From Oscillospiraceae bacterium (GTDB lineage Bacteria; Bacillota; Clostridia; Oscillospirales; CAG-272), in NCBI GenBank assembly GCA_015065455.1, contig SVQI01000007.1, positions 1-64,000 of the forward strand: DNA of 64,000 nt. Direction: 5' to 3'. Under the pieces are notes generated by a model. It worked only from the letters and a program-made list of their open reading frames with translations. It did not search any database and had not been told where the DNA came from. The stretch's first letter is position 1; each line of letters opens with the position of its first letter. The translations under genes were made by a program, and so were the position numbers. Positions 42,683 through 50,223 of this stretch are shown here, one piece after another.

Positions 42683-43659
42683 CACGTGATTTATTGATAG
42701 AAAAAGCATCGGCATTCCTTGAAAAAGAAAACAACTCCTGCGTTATCGGTTGGAGAAAGGGTGAGTTCGATTACGATATTACCCCTTACGTTTTTGATAA
42801 CAAAGAAGATTTGGAAAAATATTTTGTATGGAATGATTTCTGCGGTGCTAACGTATCAAAATATTTGATTAATAAAACACAGAAATACGATAAAACTCTC
42901 GTATTTTTAAAGCCTTGCGATACATACAGCTTTAACCAGCTTTTAACCGAACACCGTTTTTCTCGCGATAAGGTATACGCTATCGGTATCCCTTGCGAAG
43001 GAATGGCCAACGTTAATAAGGTAAAGGCGATTGCAGGCGAAGGTATTGAAAAAATTGAATTTCTTCCCGAAGGACTCAAAGTAACTAATCTTTACGGCGA
43101 TGAGCCTGCTGTGATTGCATATACGGACGTTCTTGCAGAACGTTGCTTAAACTGCAAGAGCAAAGCACACGTTGCATATGACGAGCTTATCGGTGAAGAC
43201 GGAAGCGTTATTAGTTCAAATCGTTTCGACGAGGTCGAACGCCTTGAAAAGATGACTCCCGACGAAAGATTTGCTTTCTGGCAGAAAGAGCTTTCAAAAT
43301 GTATCAGATGTAACGCTTGCCGCGACGTATGCCCCGCTTGCAGCTGTGAAAAGTGTGTATTTGATAACCCCGCTTCCGGCGTTGAAAATAAGGCTCCCGC
43401 AAGCAGTATGGAAGAAAAAATGTTCCATATTATAAGAGCATTCCACGTTGCAGGTCGTTGTACCGACTGCGGCGAATGTTCAAGAGTATGCCCTCAGGGT
43501 ATTCCGCTCCACTTACTTAACCGTAAATTCATTAAAGATATAAACGAATTTTACGGTGAGTATCAAGCAGGTGCCGTTGAAGGCTCTCGCGCTCCTCTCG
43601 TTGACTACACAGAGGGCGACATTGAACCCTATGAGATTTTTGACAGGGGGGATAAATAA
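42670..43659 (+). CDS. flxC: FlxC-like iron-sulfur protein (FdhB/FrhB-like front, 4Fe-4S dicluster)
   Basis: 329 residues. The N-terminal half resembles the FrhB/FdhB-type fold ('VFLKPCDTYSFNQLL', 'AIGIPCEGMA', 'RCLNCKSKAHVAYDEL'). The C-terminal half holds ferredoxin-like motifs 'CIRCNACRDVCPACSCEKC' and 'CTDCGECSRVCP'. With FlxA, FlxB and FlxD homologues around it, this fits the fourth Flx protein of the NADH-oxidising branch known from Desulfovibrio FlxABCD-HdrABC. The assignment of the letter C rather than B follows gene order and is tentative. Its stop overlaps the next start by one base. Confidence 0.75.
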   Translation: MQQITRDLLIEKASAFLEKENNSCVIGWRKGEFDYDITPYVFDNKEDLEKYFVWNDFCGANVSKYLINKTQKYDKTLVFLKPCDTYSFNQLLTEHRFSRDKVYAIGIPCEGMANVNKVKAIAGEGIEKIEFLPEGLKVTNLYGDEPAVIAYTDVLAERCLNCKSKAHVAYDELIGEDGSVISSNRFDEVERLEKMTPDERFAFWQKELSKCIRCNACRDVCPACSCEKCVFDNPASGVENKAPASSMEEKMFHIIRAFHVAGRCTDCGECSRVCPQGIPLHLLNRKFIKDINEFYGEYQAGAVEGSRAPLVDYTEGDIEPYEIFDRGDK

Positions 43660-44681
43660 TGCGTAAATGTTCTATTGAAAAGCTTTATTCTGCTTTTTCC
43701 GAATTATCCTCGACAATGCAAATTTACCTTCCCGTTTCAAATGAAGAAGGAAAAGCTAATTACGAAAAATGGACTGAGGGCAAGCTCTGGAGCGAAGCTC
43801 TCAATACAGAAAGAAGCGCTAAAGACTTCTTCTTCCCTCAGACAGAGGACTTGATGAAGTTCAAGACCGAGGGTAAGAATATAGAAATTATTGATATCAG
43901 AAGCGAAAAAGAAGACTTTGTTATCTTCGGTGCGCGCGCATGCGACGTAAGAAGCTTTGATATCCTCGACCGCGTATTTTTAACAGATCCCGTCGACTCC
44001 TTCTACAAAGCGCGTCGCGATAAAGGTGTAATCGTTTCTACCGCTTGCTCAAGACCTGCAGAAACTTGTTTCTGTAAGGCATTCGGCATTGATGCTTCTG
44101 AACCCTGCGGTGACGTTACGACCTGGAGAGTAAACGACGAGGTTTACTTCAAGAGCAATACCGAAAAGGGTGACGCTTTTATGAAGAAAATCGAAAAGTT
44201 TACAGAAGAGTGCGATGAAGAAAAGGTAGACGAGCAAAAAGCAAAGATTAAAAAGATTATAGATAAGCTCCCGCTTTCCGACCTTGATACAAGTGATTTC
44301 GGCGGCGGAAAAACAGCTGAATTCTTTAATTCTCCCCTTTGGGCAGAAATGTCAAGCACGTGTCTTGGTTGCGGAACCTGTACTTTTGTTTGTCCGACCT
44401 GCCAGTGCTACGATATTAAAGAATTTAATACGGGCAAGGAAGTAATCCGTTATCGTTGCTGGGATTCTTGTATGTATTCAGAATTTACAAGAATGGCTCA
44501 CGGAAATAACCGTTTGACACAGACAGAACGCTTCCGTCAGAGATTTATGCATAAGCTCGTTTACTACCCCGAAAATAACGACGGTATATTCGGATGCGTA
44601 GGTTGCGGTAGATGTCTGTCCAAATGCCCGATATCTATGAATATTGTAAAAGTAATGAAAAAATTGGGAGGTAACGAATAA
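43659..44681 (+). CDS. flxB: FlxB-like 4Fe-4S dicluster protein (sulfhydrogenase-beta/AsrA type)
   Basis: 340 residues. 'FVIFGARACDVRSFDILDRVF' and 'VIVSTACSRPAETCFCKAFG' are typical of the AsrA/HydB group. Two cluster motifs are 'CLGCGTCTFVCPTCQCYD' and 'CVGCGRCLSKCPISM', with 'YRCWDSCMYSEF' between. These proteins relay electrons from an FAD/NAD(P)H partner of the AsrB/HydG type, which is the product of the next gene. Start and stop each overlap neighbours by one base, which implies fixed stoichiometry. Confidence 0.83.
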   Translation: MRKCSIEKLYSAFSELSSTMQIYLPVSNEEGKANYEKWTEGKLWSEALNTERSAKDFFFPQTEDLMKFKTEGKNIEIIDIRSEKEDFVIFGARACDVRSFDILDRVFLTDPVDSFYKARRDKGVIVSTACSRPAETCFCKAFGIDASEPCGDVTTWRVNDEVYFKSNTEKGDAFMKKIEKFTEECDEEKVDEQKAKIKKIIDKLPLSDLDTSDFGGGKTAEFFNSPLWAEMSSTCLGCGTCTFVCPTCQCYDIKEFNTGKEVIRYRCWDSCMYSEFTRMAHGNNRLTQTERFRQRFMHKLVYYPENNDGIFGCVGCGRCLSKCPISMNIVKVMKKLGGNE

Positions 44682-45514
44682 TGCATAACATAGAAGACAC
44701 CTTGATTCCCAAGGTTGCGGTGATAACCGACGTTCGCATTGATACTCCCGATATAAAGACGTTCAGAGTTGTAACCCCCGACGGCAAAAAGGCGTTTGAC
44801 CATATGCCCGGTCAGTGCGCTATGCTGTCTGTTCCCGGTGTTGGAGAGGCTATGTTCTCAATAACCTCGTCTCCTACAAATACCGAGTATATGGAATTTT
44901 CCATTAAAAAATGCGGATGTGTTACAGAATGGCTCCATGCTGCAGAGGTAGGACAACAGATCACCGTAAGAGGTCCTTACGGAAAACCCTTCCCCGTCGA
45001 CGACGAGTTCGCAGGAAAGAACCTGCTCTTTATAGCAGGCGGTGTTGGTCTTGCTCCCTTACGTTCGGTTATAAACTACTGCAGACACTATCGCGACAGA
45101 TACGGCAAGATAGATATTGTTTACGGTTCAAGAAGCAAGGAAGACTTGCTTGATTACAACGAAATTATTGAAGAATGGGCAAAAGACGCAAACGTAGACG
45201 TTCACCTTACTATCGATACAGCACAAGAGGGTTGGACCGAAAACGTCGGATTTATTCCCCAATTTGTAAAGGGTCTTAAATTTGACACTGACAGAACAGC
45301 TGTTCTTTGCGGTCCTCCCATTATGATTAAGCTTACACTCGAAGCGCTTACATCGCTCGGATTTGAAAAGAATCAGGTTTACACAACGCTCGAGCTTCGT
45401 ATGAAATGCGGAGTCGGCAAGTGCGGCAGATGTAACGTAGGCTCAAAATACGTATGCAAAGACGGTCCGGTATTCCGCTTTGACGAGTTGGATGAATTAC
45501 CGGCTGAGTATTGA
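44681..45514 (+). CDS. flxA: FlxA-like FAD/NAD(P)-binding oxidoreductase subunit
   Basis: 277 residues. A ferredoxin-NADP reductase-type fold: FAD part 'PGQCAMLSVPGVGEAMFSIT', NAD-binding part 'LLFIAGGVGLAPLRSVINYC' and 'AVLCGPPIMIKLTLEAL'. A C-terminal [2Fe-2S] loop follows ('MKCGVGKCGRCNVGSKYVC'), as in PyrK, AsrB and HydG. This is the expected entry point for NADH electrons into the complex; NADH rather than NADPH is an inference from Flx homology. It is followed after 16 bases by the fumarate reductase genes. Confidence 0.87.
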   Translation: MHNIEDTLIPKVAVITDVRIDTPDIKTFRVVTPDGKKAFDHMPGQCAMLSVPGVGEAMFSITSSPTNTEYMEFSIKKCGCVTEWLHAAEVGQQITVRGPYGKPFPVDDEFAGKNLLFIAGGVGLAPLRSVINYCRHYRDRYGKIDIVYGSRSKEDLLDYNEIIEEWAKDANVDVHLTIDTAQEGWTENVGFIPQFVKGLKFDTDRTAVLCGPPIMIKLTLEALTSLGFEKNQVYTTLELRMKCGVGKCGRCNVGSKYVCKDGPVFRFDELDELPAEY

Positions 45515-45530
45515 TTTTAAGGAGATTGCT

Positions 45531-46205
45531 ATGGCTAATATGGTTAATATTTTTCTGTTCGGCAAAAAATACGAGGTTCCGGACAATCTTACTATTATGA
45601 CTGCTATGGAATATGCAGGTTATCAGTTGGTCAGAGGTTGCGGATGCCGTAACGGCTTCTGCGGAGCTTGCGCAACTATCTACCGCATTAAAGGAGACAG
45701 AGAGCTTAAGGCTTGTCTCGCTTGTCAGACCAAGGTAGAGGATAATATGTATATTGCAACGCTTCCCTTCTTCCCGTTGGTCAAACAGGTTTACGATATG
45801 GAAAAAATCACTCCCTCGGAAGCTGTTATGATGCAGCTTTATCCCGAAATTTACGCTTGTATCGGCTGTAATGCTTGTACAAAAAGCTGTACGCAGAAGC
45901 TTAACGTAATGCAGTACATAGCTTACGCTCAGAGAGGCGACTTTGAAAAGTGTGCAGAAGAATCCTTTGACTGCGTAATGTGCGGTGTTTGCTCATCACG
46001 CTGCCCTGCAGGTATATCTCACCCTCAGGTTGCTATGCTTGCGCGCAGAATTAACGGTAAATACCTCGCTCCCGGATGCGAACATCTCGAAAATCGCGTT
46101 AAGGAAATTAAAGACGGTACGTTCAATGAGCTTATCGAGGCTCTTATGCAGAAACCGGTTGAAGAGTTGAAAGAACTTTACAACAACCGTGAGATTGAGA
46201 AATAA
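45531..46205 (+). CDS. FrdB/TfrB-like iron-sulfur subunit of a soluble fumarate reductase
   Basis: 224 residues from the ATG at 45531 (AAGGAG in front). A plant-type [2Fe-2S] domain has C37, C39, C44, C47 and C62/C65 ('GCGCRNGFCGAC'). Two further motifs are C110/113/116/120 ('CIGCNACTKSC') and C148/151/154/158 ('CVMCGVCSSRCP'). Canonical succinate dehydrogenase/fumarate reductase B has one [4Fe-4S] and one [3Fe-4S] cluster. Here both C-terminal motifs have the four-cysteine [4Fe-4S] pattern, so the electron chain may differ. Unlike methanogen TfrB there is no CCG domain fused on; HdrB upstream carries those as a separate protein. No membrane anchor gene follows. Confidence 0.8.
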   Translation: MANMVNIFLFGKKYEVPDNLTIMTAMEYAGYQLVRGCGCRNGFCGACATIYRIKGDRELKACLACQTKVEDNMYIATLPFFPLVKQVYDMEKITPSEAVMMQLYPEIYACIGCNACTKSCTQKLNVMQYIAYAQRGDFEKCAEESFDCVMCGVCSSRCPAGISHPQVAMLARRINGKYLAPGCEHLENRVKEIKDGTFNELIEALMQKPVEELKELYNNREIEK

Positions 46206-46219
46206 GGGGGAAAAGCTAT

Positions 46220-47818
46220 ATGTATTCCGAAAACTTTCAAAAATCACTTGCGGCTGTTGAAGCGGCAAGAGAGAAAAACATTGCGATAGAACCTGTCAGA
46301 ATGACAGCTCAGCAGAAAGAAGAACTTCTTGCAAAATTCCACCCTGACTATAAAAAGGAAGAATTTCAGGAATTGAAGATCGGCGCAAATAAGGGAGATA
46401 AGGTTCCCCACGAGCTTGCAGAAATGCTTCAGGCTCACAGCAGAATTACTGCTGAAAGCGTTGATCTCGAAAATCCCGATTACGACGTTGACGTACTCGT
46501 TATCGGCGGTGGCGGTGCCGGTTCTTCTGCGGCTATCGAAGCTCACGAAGCAGGAGCAAACGTTATGGTAGTAACAAAGCTCCGTATAGGCGACGCAAAC
46601 ACGATGATGGCTGAAGGCGGTATTCAGGCTGCAGATAAGCCCAATGACTCTCCCGCTATTCACTTTGTTGACGCTTTCGGCGGCGGACATTTTGCGGCAA
46701 AGAGAGAGCTCCTCTCCAAGCTCGTTTGTGATGCTCCCGAGGCTATTCAGTGGCTTTCAAACCTCGGCGTTGAGTTTGACAAAGACAAAGACGGAAATAT
46801 GATTACCACTCACGGCGGCGGTACTTCAAGAAAGCGTATGCACGCAGCAAAGGACTACTCGGGCGCTGAAATTATGAGAACTCTCCGCGATGAAGTTTTC
46901 AACCGTCAGATTCCCGTAATTGATTTTACTGCTGCAATAGAAATTATTCTTGACGAAAACGGAAACGCTGCAGGCGCAGTGCTTCTTAATATGGAAACAA
47001 AAGAGCTTCTCGTTGCAAAGGCAAAGACAGTTATTATTGCAACAGGTGGAGCAGGACGTATGCACTATCAGGGCTTCCCGACCTCCAACCACTACGGCGC
47101 GACAGCTGACGGATTGGTTCTCGGTTACAGAGTAGGCGCAAAGCTTCTCTATGCTGAAACGCTTCAGTATCACCCGACGGGTGCGGCATTCCCCGAACAG
47201 ATCTTCGGTGCATTGGTAACAGAAAAGGTTCGTTCTCTCGGCGCAAAACTCGTAAACGTGAACGGCGAAGTATTTATGCATCCCCTTGAAACACGTGACG
47301 TAACTGCTGCTTCTGTTATACGCGAATGTAACGAAAGAGGAAACGGCATTGACACAGGAAACGGTCAGGCTGTTTGGCTCGATACTCCCATGATTGAAAA
47401 GATTGGCGGAGAAGGCACTATTGAAGCAAGAATTCCCGCTATGATGAGAATGTTTGCGCAGTACGGAATTGATATCCGTAAAGAGCCTATTCTTATTTAT
47501 CCTACACTTCACTATCAGAACGGCGGTCTTGATATTACTCCCGATTGTATGACGACAAACGTTGAAAACCTCTTTGTTGCAGGTGAAGCTGTTGGCGGTA
47601 TCCACGGTAAAAACAGACTTATGGGTAACTCTTTGCTTGACATTATCGTATTCGGAAGAAGCGCAGGCAAGAGTGCCGCTGCAAAGGCAAAAGACGTAAA
47701 AGTTGGAAAGCTTACTCTTGACCATATCGAAAAGTTTGAAAAGGAAATCGCAACTGCAGGTATTGATACAGATGCTGTTTCTCCCAAGCTTTTACCCGAT
47801 TATACTAACAAGAGATAA
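46220..47818 (+). CDS. FrdA/SdhA-family flavoprotein, soluble fumarate reductase catalytic subunit
   Basis: 532 residues with an N-terminal extension of about 88 residues before the FAD motif 'DVLVIGGGGAGSSAAIEA' (91-108). 'NTMMAEGGIQAAD' occupies the place of the flavinylation segment 'HTVAAQGG'. The covalent-FAD His is Asn127 here, so FAD should be non-covalent, as in TfrA and L-aspartate oxidase. 'THGGGTSRKRMH', 'LQYHPTGAAFPEQIFG', 'LVTEKVRSLGAKLVN' and 'PTLHYQNGGLDITPDCMT' give the active-site His and Arg regions of the family. The C-terminal helical domain of SdhA is almost absent. L-aspartate oxidase is the main alternative, but there are no other NAD-synthesis genes, and the FrdB-like partner and operon favour fumarate reduction. 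Confidence 0.83.
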   Translation: MYSENFQKSLAAVEAAREKNIAIEPVRMTAQQKEELLAKFHPDYKKEEFQELKIGANKGDKVPHELAEMLQAHSRITAESVDLENPDYDVDVLVIGGGGAGSSAAIEAHEAGANVMVVTKLRIGDANTMMAEGGIQAADKPNDSPAIHFVDAFGGGHFAAKRELLSKLVCDAPEAIQWLSNLGVEFDKDKDGNMITTHGGGTSRKRMHAAKDYSGAEIMRTLRDEVFNRQIPVIDFTAAIEIILDENGNAAGAVLLNMETKELLVAKAKTVIIATGGAGRMHYQGFPTSNHYGATADGLVLGYRVGAKLLYAETLQYHPTGAAFPEQIFGALVTEKVRSLGAKLVNVNGEVFMHPLETRDVTAASVIRECNERGNGIDTGNGQAVWLDTPMIEKIGGEGTIEARIPAMMRMFAQYGIDIRKEPILIYPTLHYQNGGLDITPDCMTTNVENLFVAGEAVGGIHGKNRLMGNSLLDIIVFGRSAGKSAAAKAKDVKVGKLTLDHIEKFEKEIATAGIDTDAVSPKLLPDYTNKR

Positions 47819-47836
47819 GAAAAGAGGGAAAGTAAG

Positions 47837-49114
47837 ATGAATTTATTTGGAGGAGTTATTCCCGTTACGGGAATAACGTTCCTGATGTTTTGTATATTTG
47901 GCATACTGTTTTTAGGCTTTGCGCTCGGAAGAATAACCATCAAGGGCGTTTCGCTCGGCGCGGCAGGTGTGTTTATTGTAGCGCTTGTATTTGGTGCTTT
48001 GTTCTATCCACAGCTTGAAGGCGAGCTTACAATTAAAGCGCTTGTTGATGGAAAAGACGTGGTTGTAAATTTTGCTGAGAAATCACTCGAGATAATCGAA
48101 AGTCTTGGTCTTATTCTCTTCGTTACGTCAGTAGGCTTTATTGCAGGTCCCAAATTCTTTGCAAACATGAAAAAGAACTTTAAGTCTTATGTGCTTTTAG
48201 GACTTATAATTATTGTTTTCGGCGGACTTTCCGCTATTGCTTGTATCTATATTGGCAGAGCAATAGGTTTTGGCGCTTCAATTGAAACATCCGAAGGCTT
48301 TACCGCTATGATAGTAGGTCTGCTTTCAGGCTCGCTTACATCAACTCCTGCCTTTTCTGCAACAAAGGCAACGGTTGCAGAAGAATATACAAGTCTTGTG
48401 TCGGTTGGACATGGAATTGCATACATCTTCGGTGTTATAGGTGTTGTGCTTTTTGTTCAGCTTATTCCTAAGTTTACAAAGGCTGATATGGAAGCAGAAC
48501 GCGCAAAGCTTATTATTGCAGACGACGGAAAAGAGAGAAAACCCTTTGTCGGAAAGCTCATTGATATTGACGGACACGGTCTTGCTGTGTTTGCTATTGC
48601 CGCAATTATTGGTATATTTATTGGAAGAATAAAAGTTCCGCTTTCATCGGCAGGACTTAGCGGAACCTGTTTCTCACTTACAACAACCGGCGGCTGTTTG
48701 CTTTCTTCTCTTGTGTTCGGTCACTTTGGAAGAGTAGGCAAAATAAACATTATGCCCGAAGAATCAACACTTAAGCTTTTCAGAGAGCTTGGACTTGTAC
48801 TTTTCCTTGTAGGCGCGGGTATCCCCGGCGGAGCTGAATTTATTGCAAACTTTGACCCGATGTATTTTGTATATGGAATGATTATGACACTTGTTCCTAT
48901 GATTGCAGGATATCTTTTTGCCAGATACGTACTTAAACTCAGCTTACTTAATAACCTCGGTTCAATTACAGGCGGTATGACAAGTACACCTGCTCTTGGT
49001 ACATTGATTTCAACTGCAGGAACAGAGGACGTTGCGGCAGCATACGCGGCTACATATCCGATTTCTTTGATAGCAGTGGTTCTTGTATCACAGTTCCTGA
49101 TTATACTGTTCTGA
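47837..49114 (+). CDS. Aspartate:alanine-exchanger-family membrane transporter (probable C4-acid antiporter)
   Basis: 425 residues with about ten to eleven membrane helices. The fold is an internal duplication: 'GLLSGSLTSTPAFSAT' (near residue 155-170) and 'GSITGGMTSTPALGTL' (near 375-390) are the paired signature loops of the AspT/YidE/YbjL family. The TrkA-C domains seen in longer members are missing. Family members exchange aspartate for alanine or move succinate. As last gene of the fumarate reductase operon it probably imports malate, fumarate or aspartate and exports succinate; the substrate is inferred only from the operon. Terminator at 49143. Confidence 0.8.
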   Translation: MNLFGGVIPVTGITFLMFCIFGILFLGFALGRITIKGVSLGAAGVFIVALVFGALFYPQLEGELTIKALVDGKDVVVNFAEKSLEIIESLGLILFVTSVGFIAGPKFFANMKKNFKSYVLLGLIIIVFGGLSAIACIYIGRAIGFGASIETSEGFTAMIVGLLSGSLTSTPAFSATKATVAEEYTSLVSVGHGIAYIFGVIGVVLFVQLIPKFTKADMEAERAKLIIADDGKERKPFVGKLIDIDGHGLAVFAIAAIIGIFIGRIKVPLSSAGLSGTCFSLTTTGGCLLSSLVFGHFGRVGKINIMPEESTLKLFRELGLVLFLVGAGIPGGAEFIANFDPMYFVYGMIMTLVPMIAGYLFARYVLKLSLLNNLGSITGGMTSTPALGTLISTAGTEDVAAAYAATYPISLIAVVLVSQFLIILF

Positions 49115-49142
49115 TTTAATATTGGTTTATAATTATACTTTA

Positions 49143-49180
49143 TAAAAAAATTCCCCGATAATATTCGGGGGATTTTTTTG
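49143..49180 (+). terminator. Terminator of the fumC-to-transporter operon
   Basis: AATTCCCCG / CGGGGGATT stem with an eight-base loop and TTTTTTT. Confidence 0.85.
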
Positions 49181-49235
49181 TATAACGGGCAAATAGGAAA
49201 AACGACCCTAAAAATTTAGATTTTATCGTCTTATC

Positions 49236-49332
49236 CGCGTGTTCGATTGTCATCCTTGAGCAAGCCGCCGCGAGATTCTTCGCTACGCTCGAGAATGACA
49301 ACGCGGCGGCACAGCGAAGGATTTCGAACATG
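49236..49332 (+). repeat. Dispersed repeat R1, fourth copy
   Basis: Nearly identical to 36081-36177 (CGCGTGTTCGATTGTCATCC to CGAACATG). Confidence 0.82.
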
Positions 49333-49362
49333 CAGATTTAGATTGTATTGTAAAATATCATC

Positions 49363-49626
49363 GACGAACTCATCCGTCGCGCCGCATTATTTAACAATAT
49401 ATATTTAAATATATTGGCGGCACGCCACCTTCTCTCGCCAGAGAAGGCGCAAAATTAGTGCAAATCATAAGTAATAAAAAATACTTTATAAAATTATAAG
49501 ACAATAATATAAAAACAAAAGACCAAGACTATACTCTGTGCCTTCTCTGGCGAGAGAAGGTGGCACACCGCTAACAAACTTTATTTTTTTACAAATATAA
49601 AACGCGGTGTGACGGATGAGTTCGTC
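49363..49626 (+). repeat. MITE-like repeat, copy 3
   Basis: 264 bases, terminal inverted repeats GACGAACTCATCCGTC / GACGGATGAGTTCGTC. Inner hairpins are CCTTCTCTCGCCAGAGAAGG and its counterpart CCTTCTCTGGCGAGAGAAGG; the inner sequences differ from copy 2 in a paired manner. Confidence 0.88.
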
Positions 49627-49670
49627 TATTACACATAAGACATTAACCAATAATAATTCTTTCTTTTTTC

Positions 49671-49805
49671 TCTCCCTCAGTCGCCTACGGCGCCAGCGTC
49701 TACTGCGGTTCGGTCACGGCTCGGCTCTAAAAGTCCACCGGACTTTTATTCACTCCCTCGCCGCCGCTTCGCTACCTCGTCAGATGGAGCTATAAAGTTA
49801 GACTT
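49671..49805 (+). repeat. Repeat R5 partial copy
   Basis: CTCCCTCAGTCGCC start, AAAGTCC/GGACTTT hairpin, GCCGCCGCTTCGCTACCTCG and GTCAGATGGAGC end. Shares both ends with 15374-15600 and 20425-20475. Confidence 0.65.
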
Positions 49806-49867
49806 TTTCAAAAAACGGGGCGTCGGGGAAGGGGTTCCCCGAACCGCACAAAGTAAGGTTTGGGGGG

Positions 49868-50001
49868 TTCTCGTGTGCGTCGCCCCCTACCAAATTATAC
49901 AATAATTCTCTGCAAACAAAAGGAGGGTACCGAGGGAGGAACGCCCTCGGTCGTTTCAGGGGTAAGAGTCAAGAGGAGGGGAAATCGAAATCCCCTCCTC
50001 T
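49868..50001. repeat. Repeat module R6, third copy
   Basis: CCCCCTACCAAATTATAC, GGAGGGTACCGAGGGAGG, CGTTTCAGGGGTAAGAGTC and AAGAGGAGGGGAAATCG, as at 28833 and 36200. Confidence 0.6.
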
Positions 50002-50090
50002 TGTGCCTTCTTTGGTTACTTTCTTGGCACGCAAGAAAGTAACGTAAAAAAGAAAAAGACAATATTATTTAATCAAAATAATACGTCTTA
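50002..50090 (+). repeat. Palindromic repeat R4, copy 4
   Basis: Same palindrome and flanks as 26915 and 29060. Confidence 0.8.
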
Positions 50091-50134
50091 AAACAAAAAA
50101 ACGCTTCCGCGTTTTTTTTAAAAGGGGCACATAC

Positions 50135-50212
50135 GGTCAGCTTCTTCGCTCCCGAACCCACACAAAAAGGGCTTTTTGAAAAAAGCCCCTTTTGAAACCG
50201 CAAAAACTTTTA
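50135..50212 (-). repeat. Structured repeat R3, copy 4
   Basis: CTTCTTCGCTCCCGAACCC, then stem AAAAAGGGCTTTTT / AAAAAGCCCCTTTT. The stem sequence is changed on both sides relative to copies 2 and 3 but still pairs. It ends 12 bases from the stop of the Crp/Fnr gene. Confidence 0.78.
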
Positions 50213-50223
50213 ATACCTAAGTT

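Noticed and set aside
46826..47725. 299-codon open frame antisense to the FrdA-like gene
   Set aside because: It is rich in Cys, Ser and Asn in the way of antisense shadows, lacks a ribosome site and lies inside a well-supported gene.
46220..47818. L-aspartate oxidase (NadB) as the identity of the FrdA-like protein
   Set aside because: There are no nadA or nadC genes nearby, an FrdB-like partner is directly upstream, and the operon holds fumarase and Hdr/Flx genes; kept as an alternative only.
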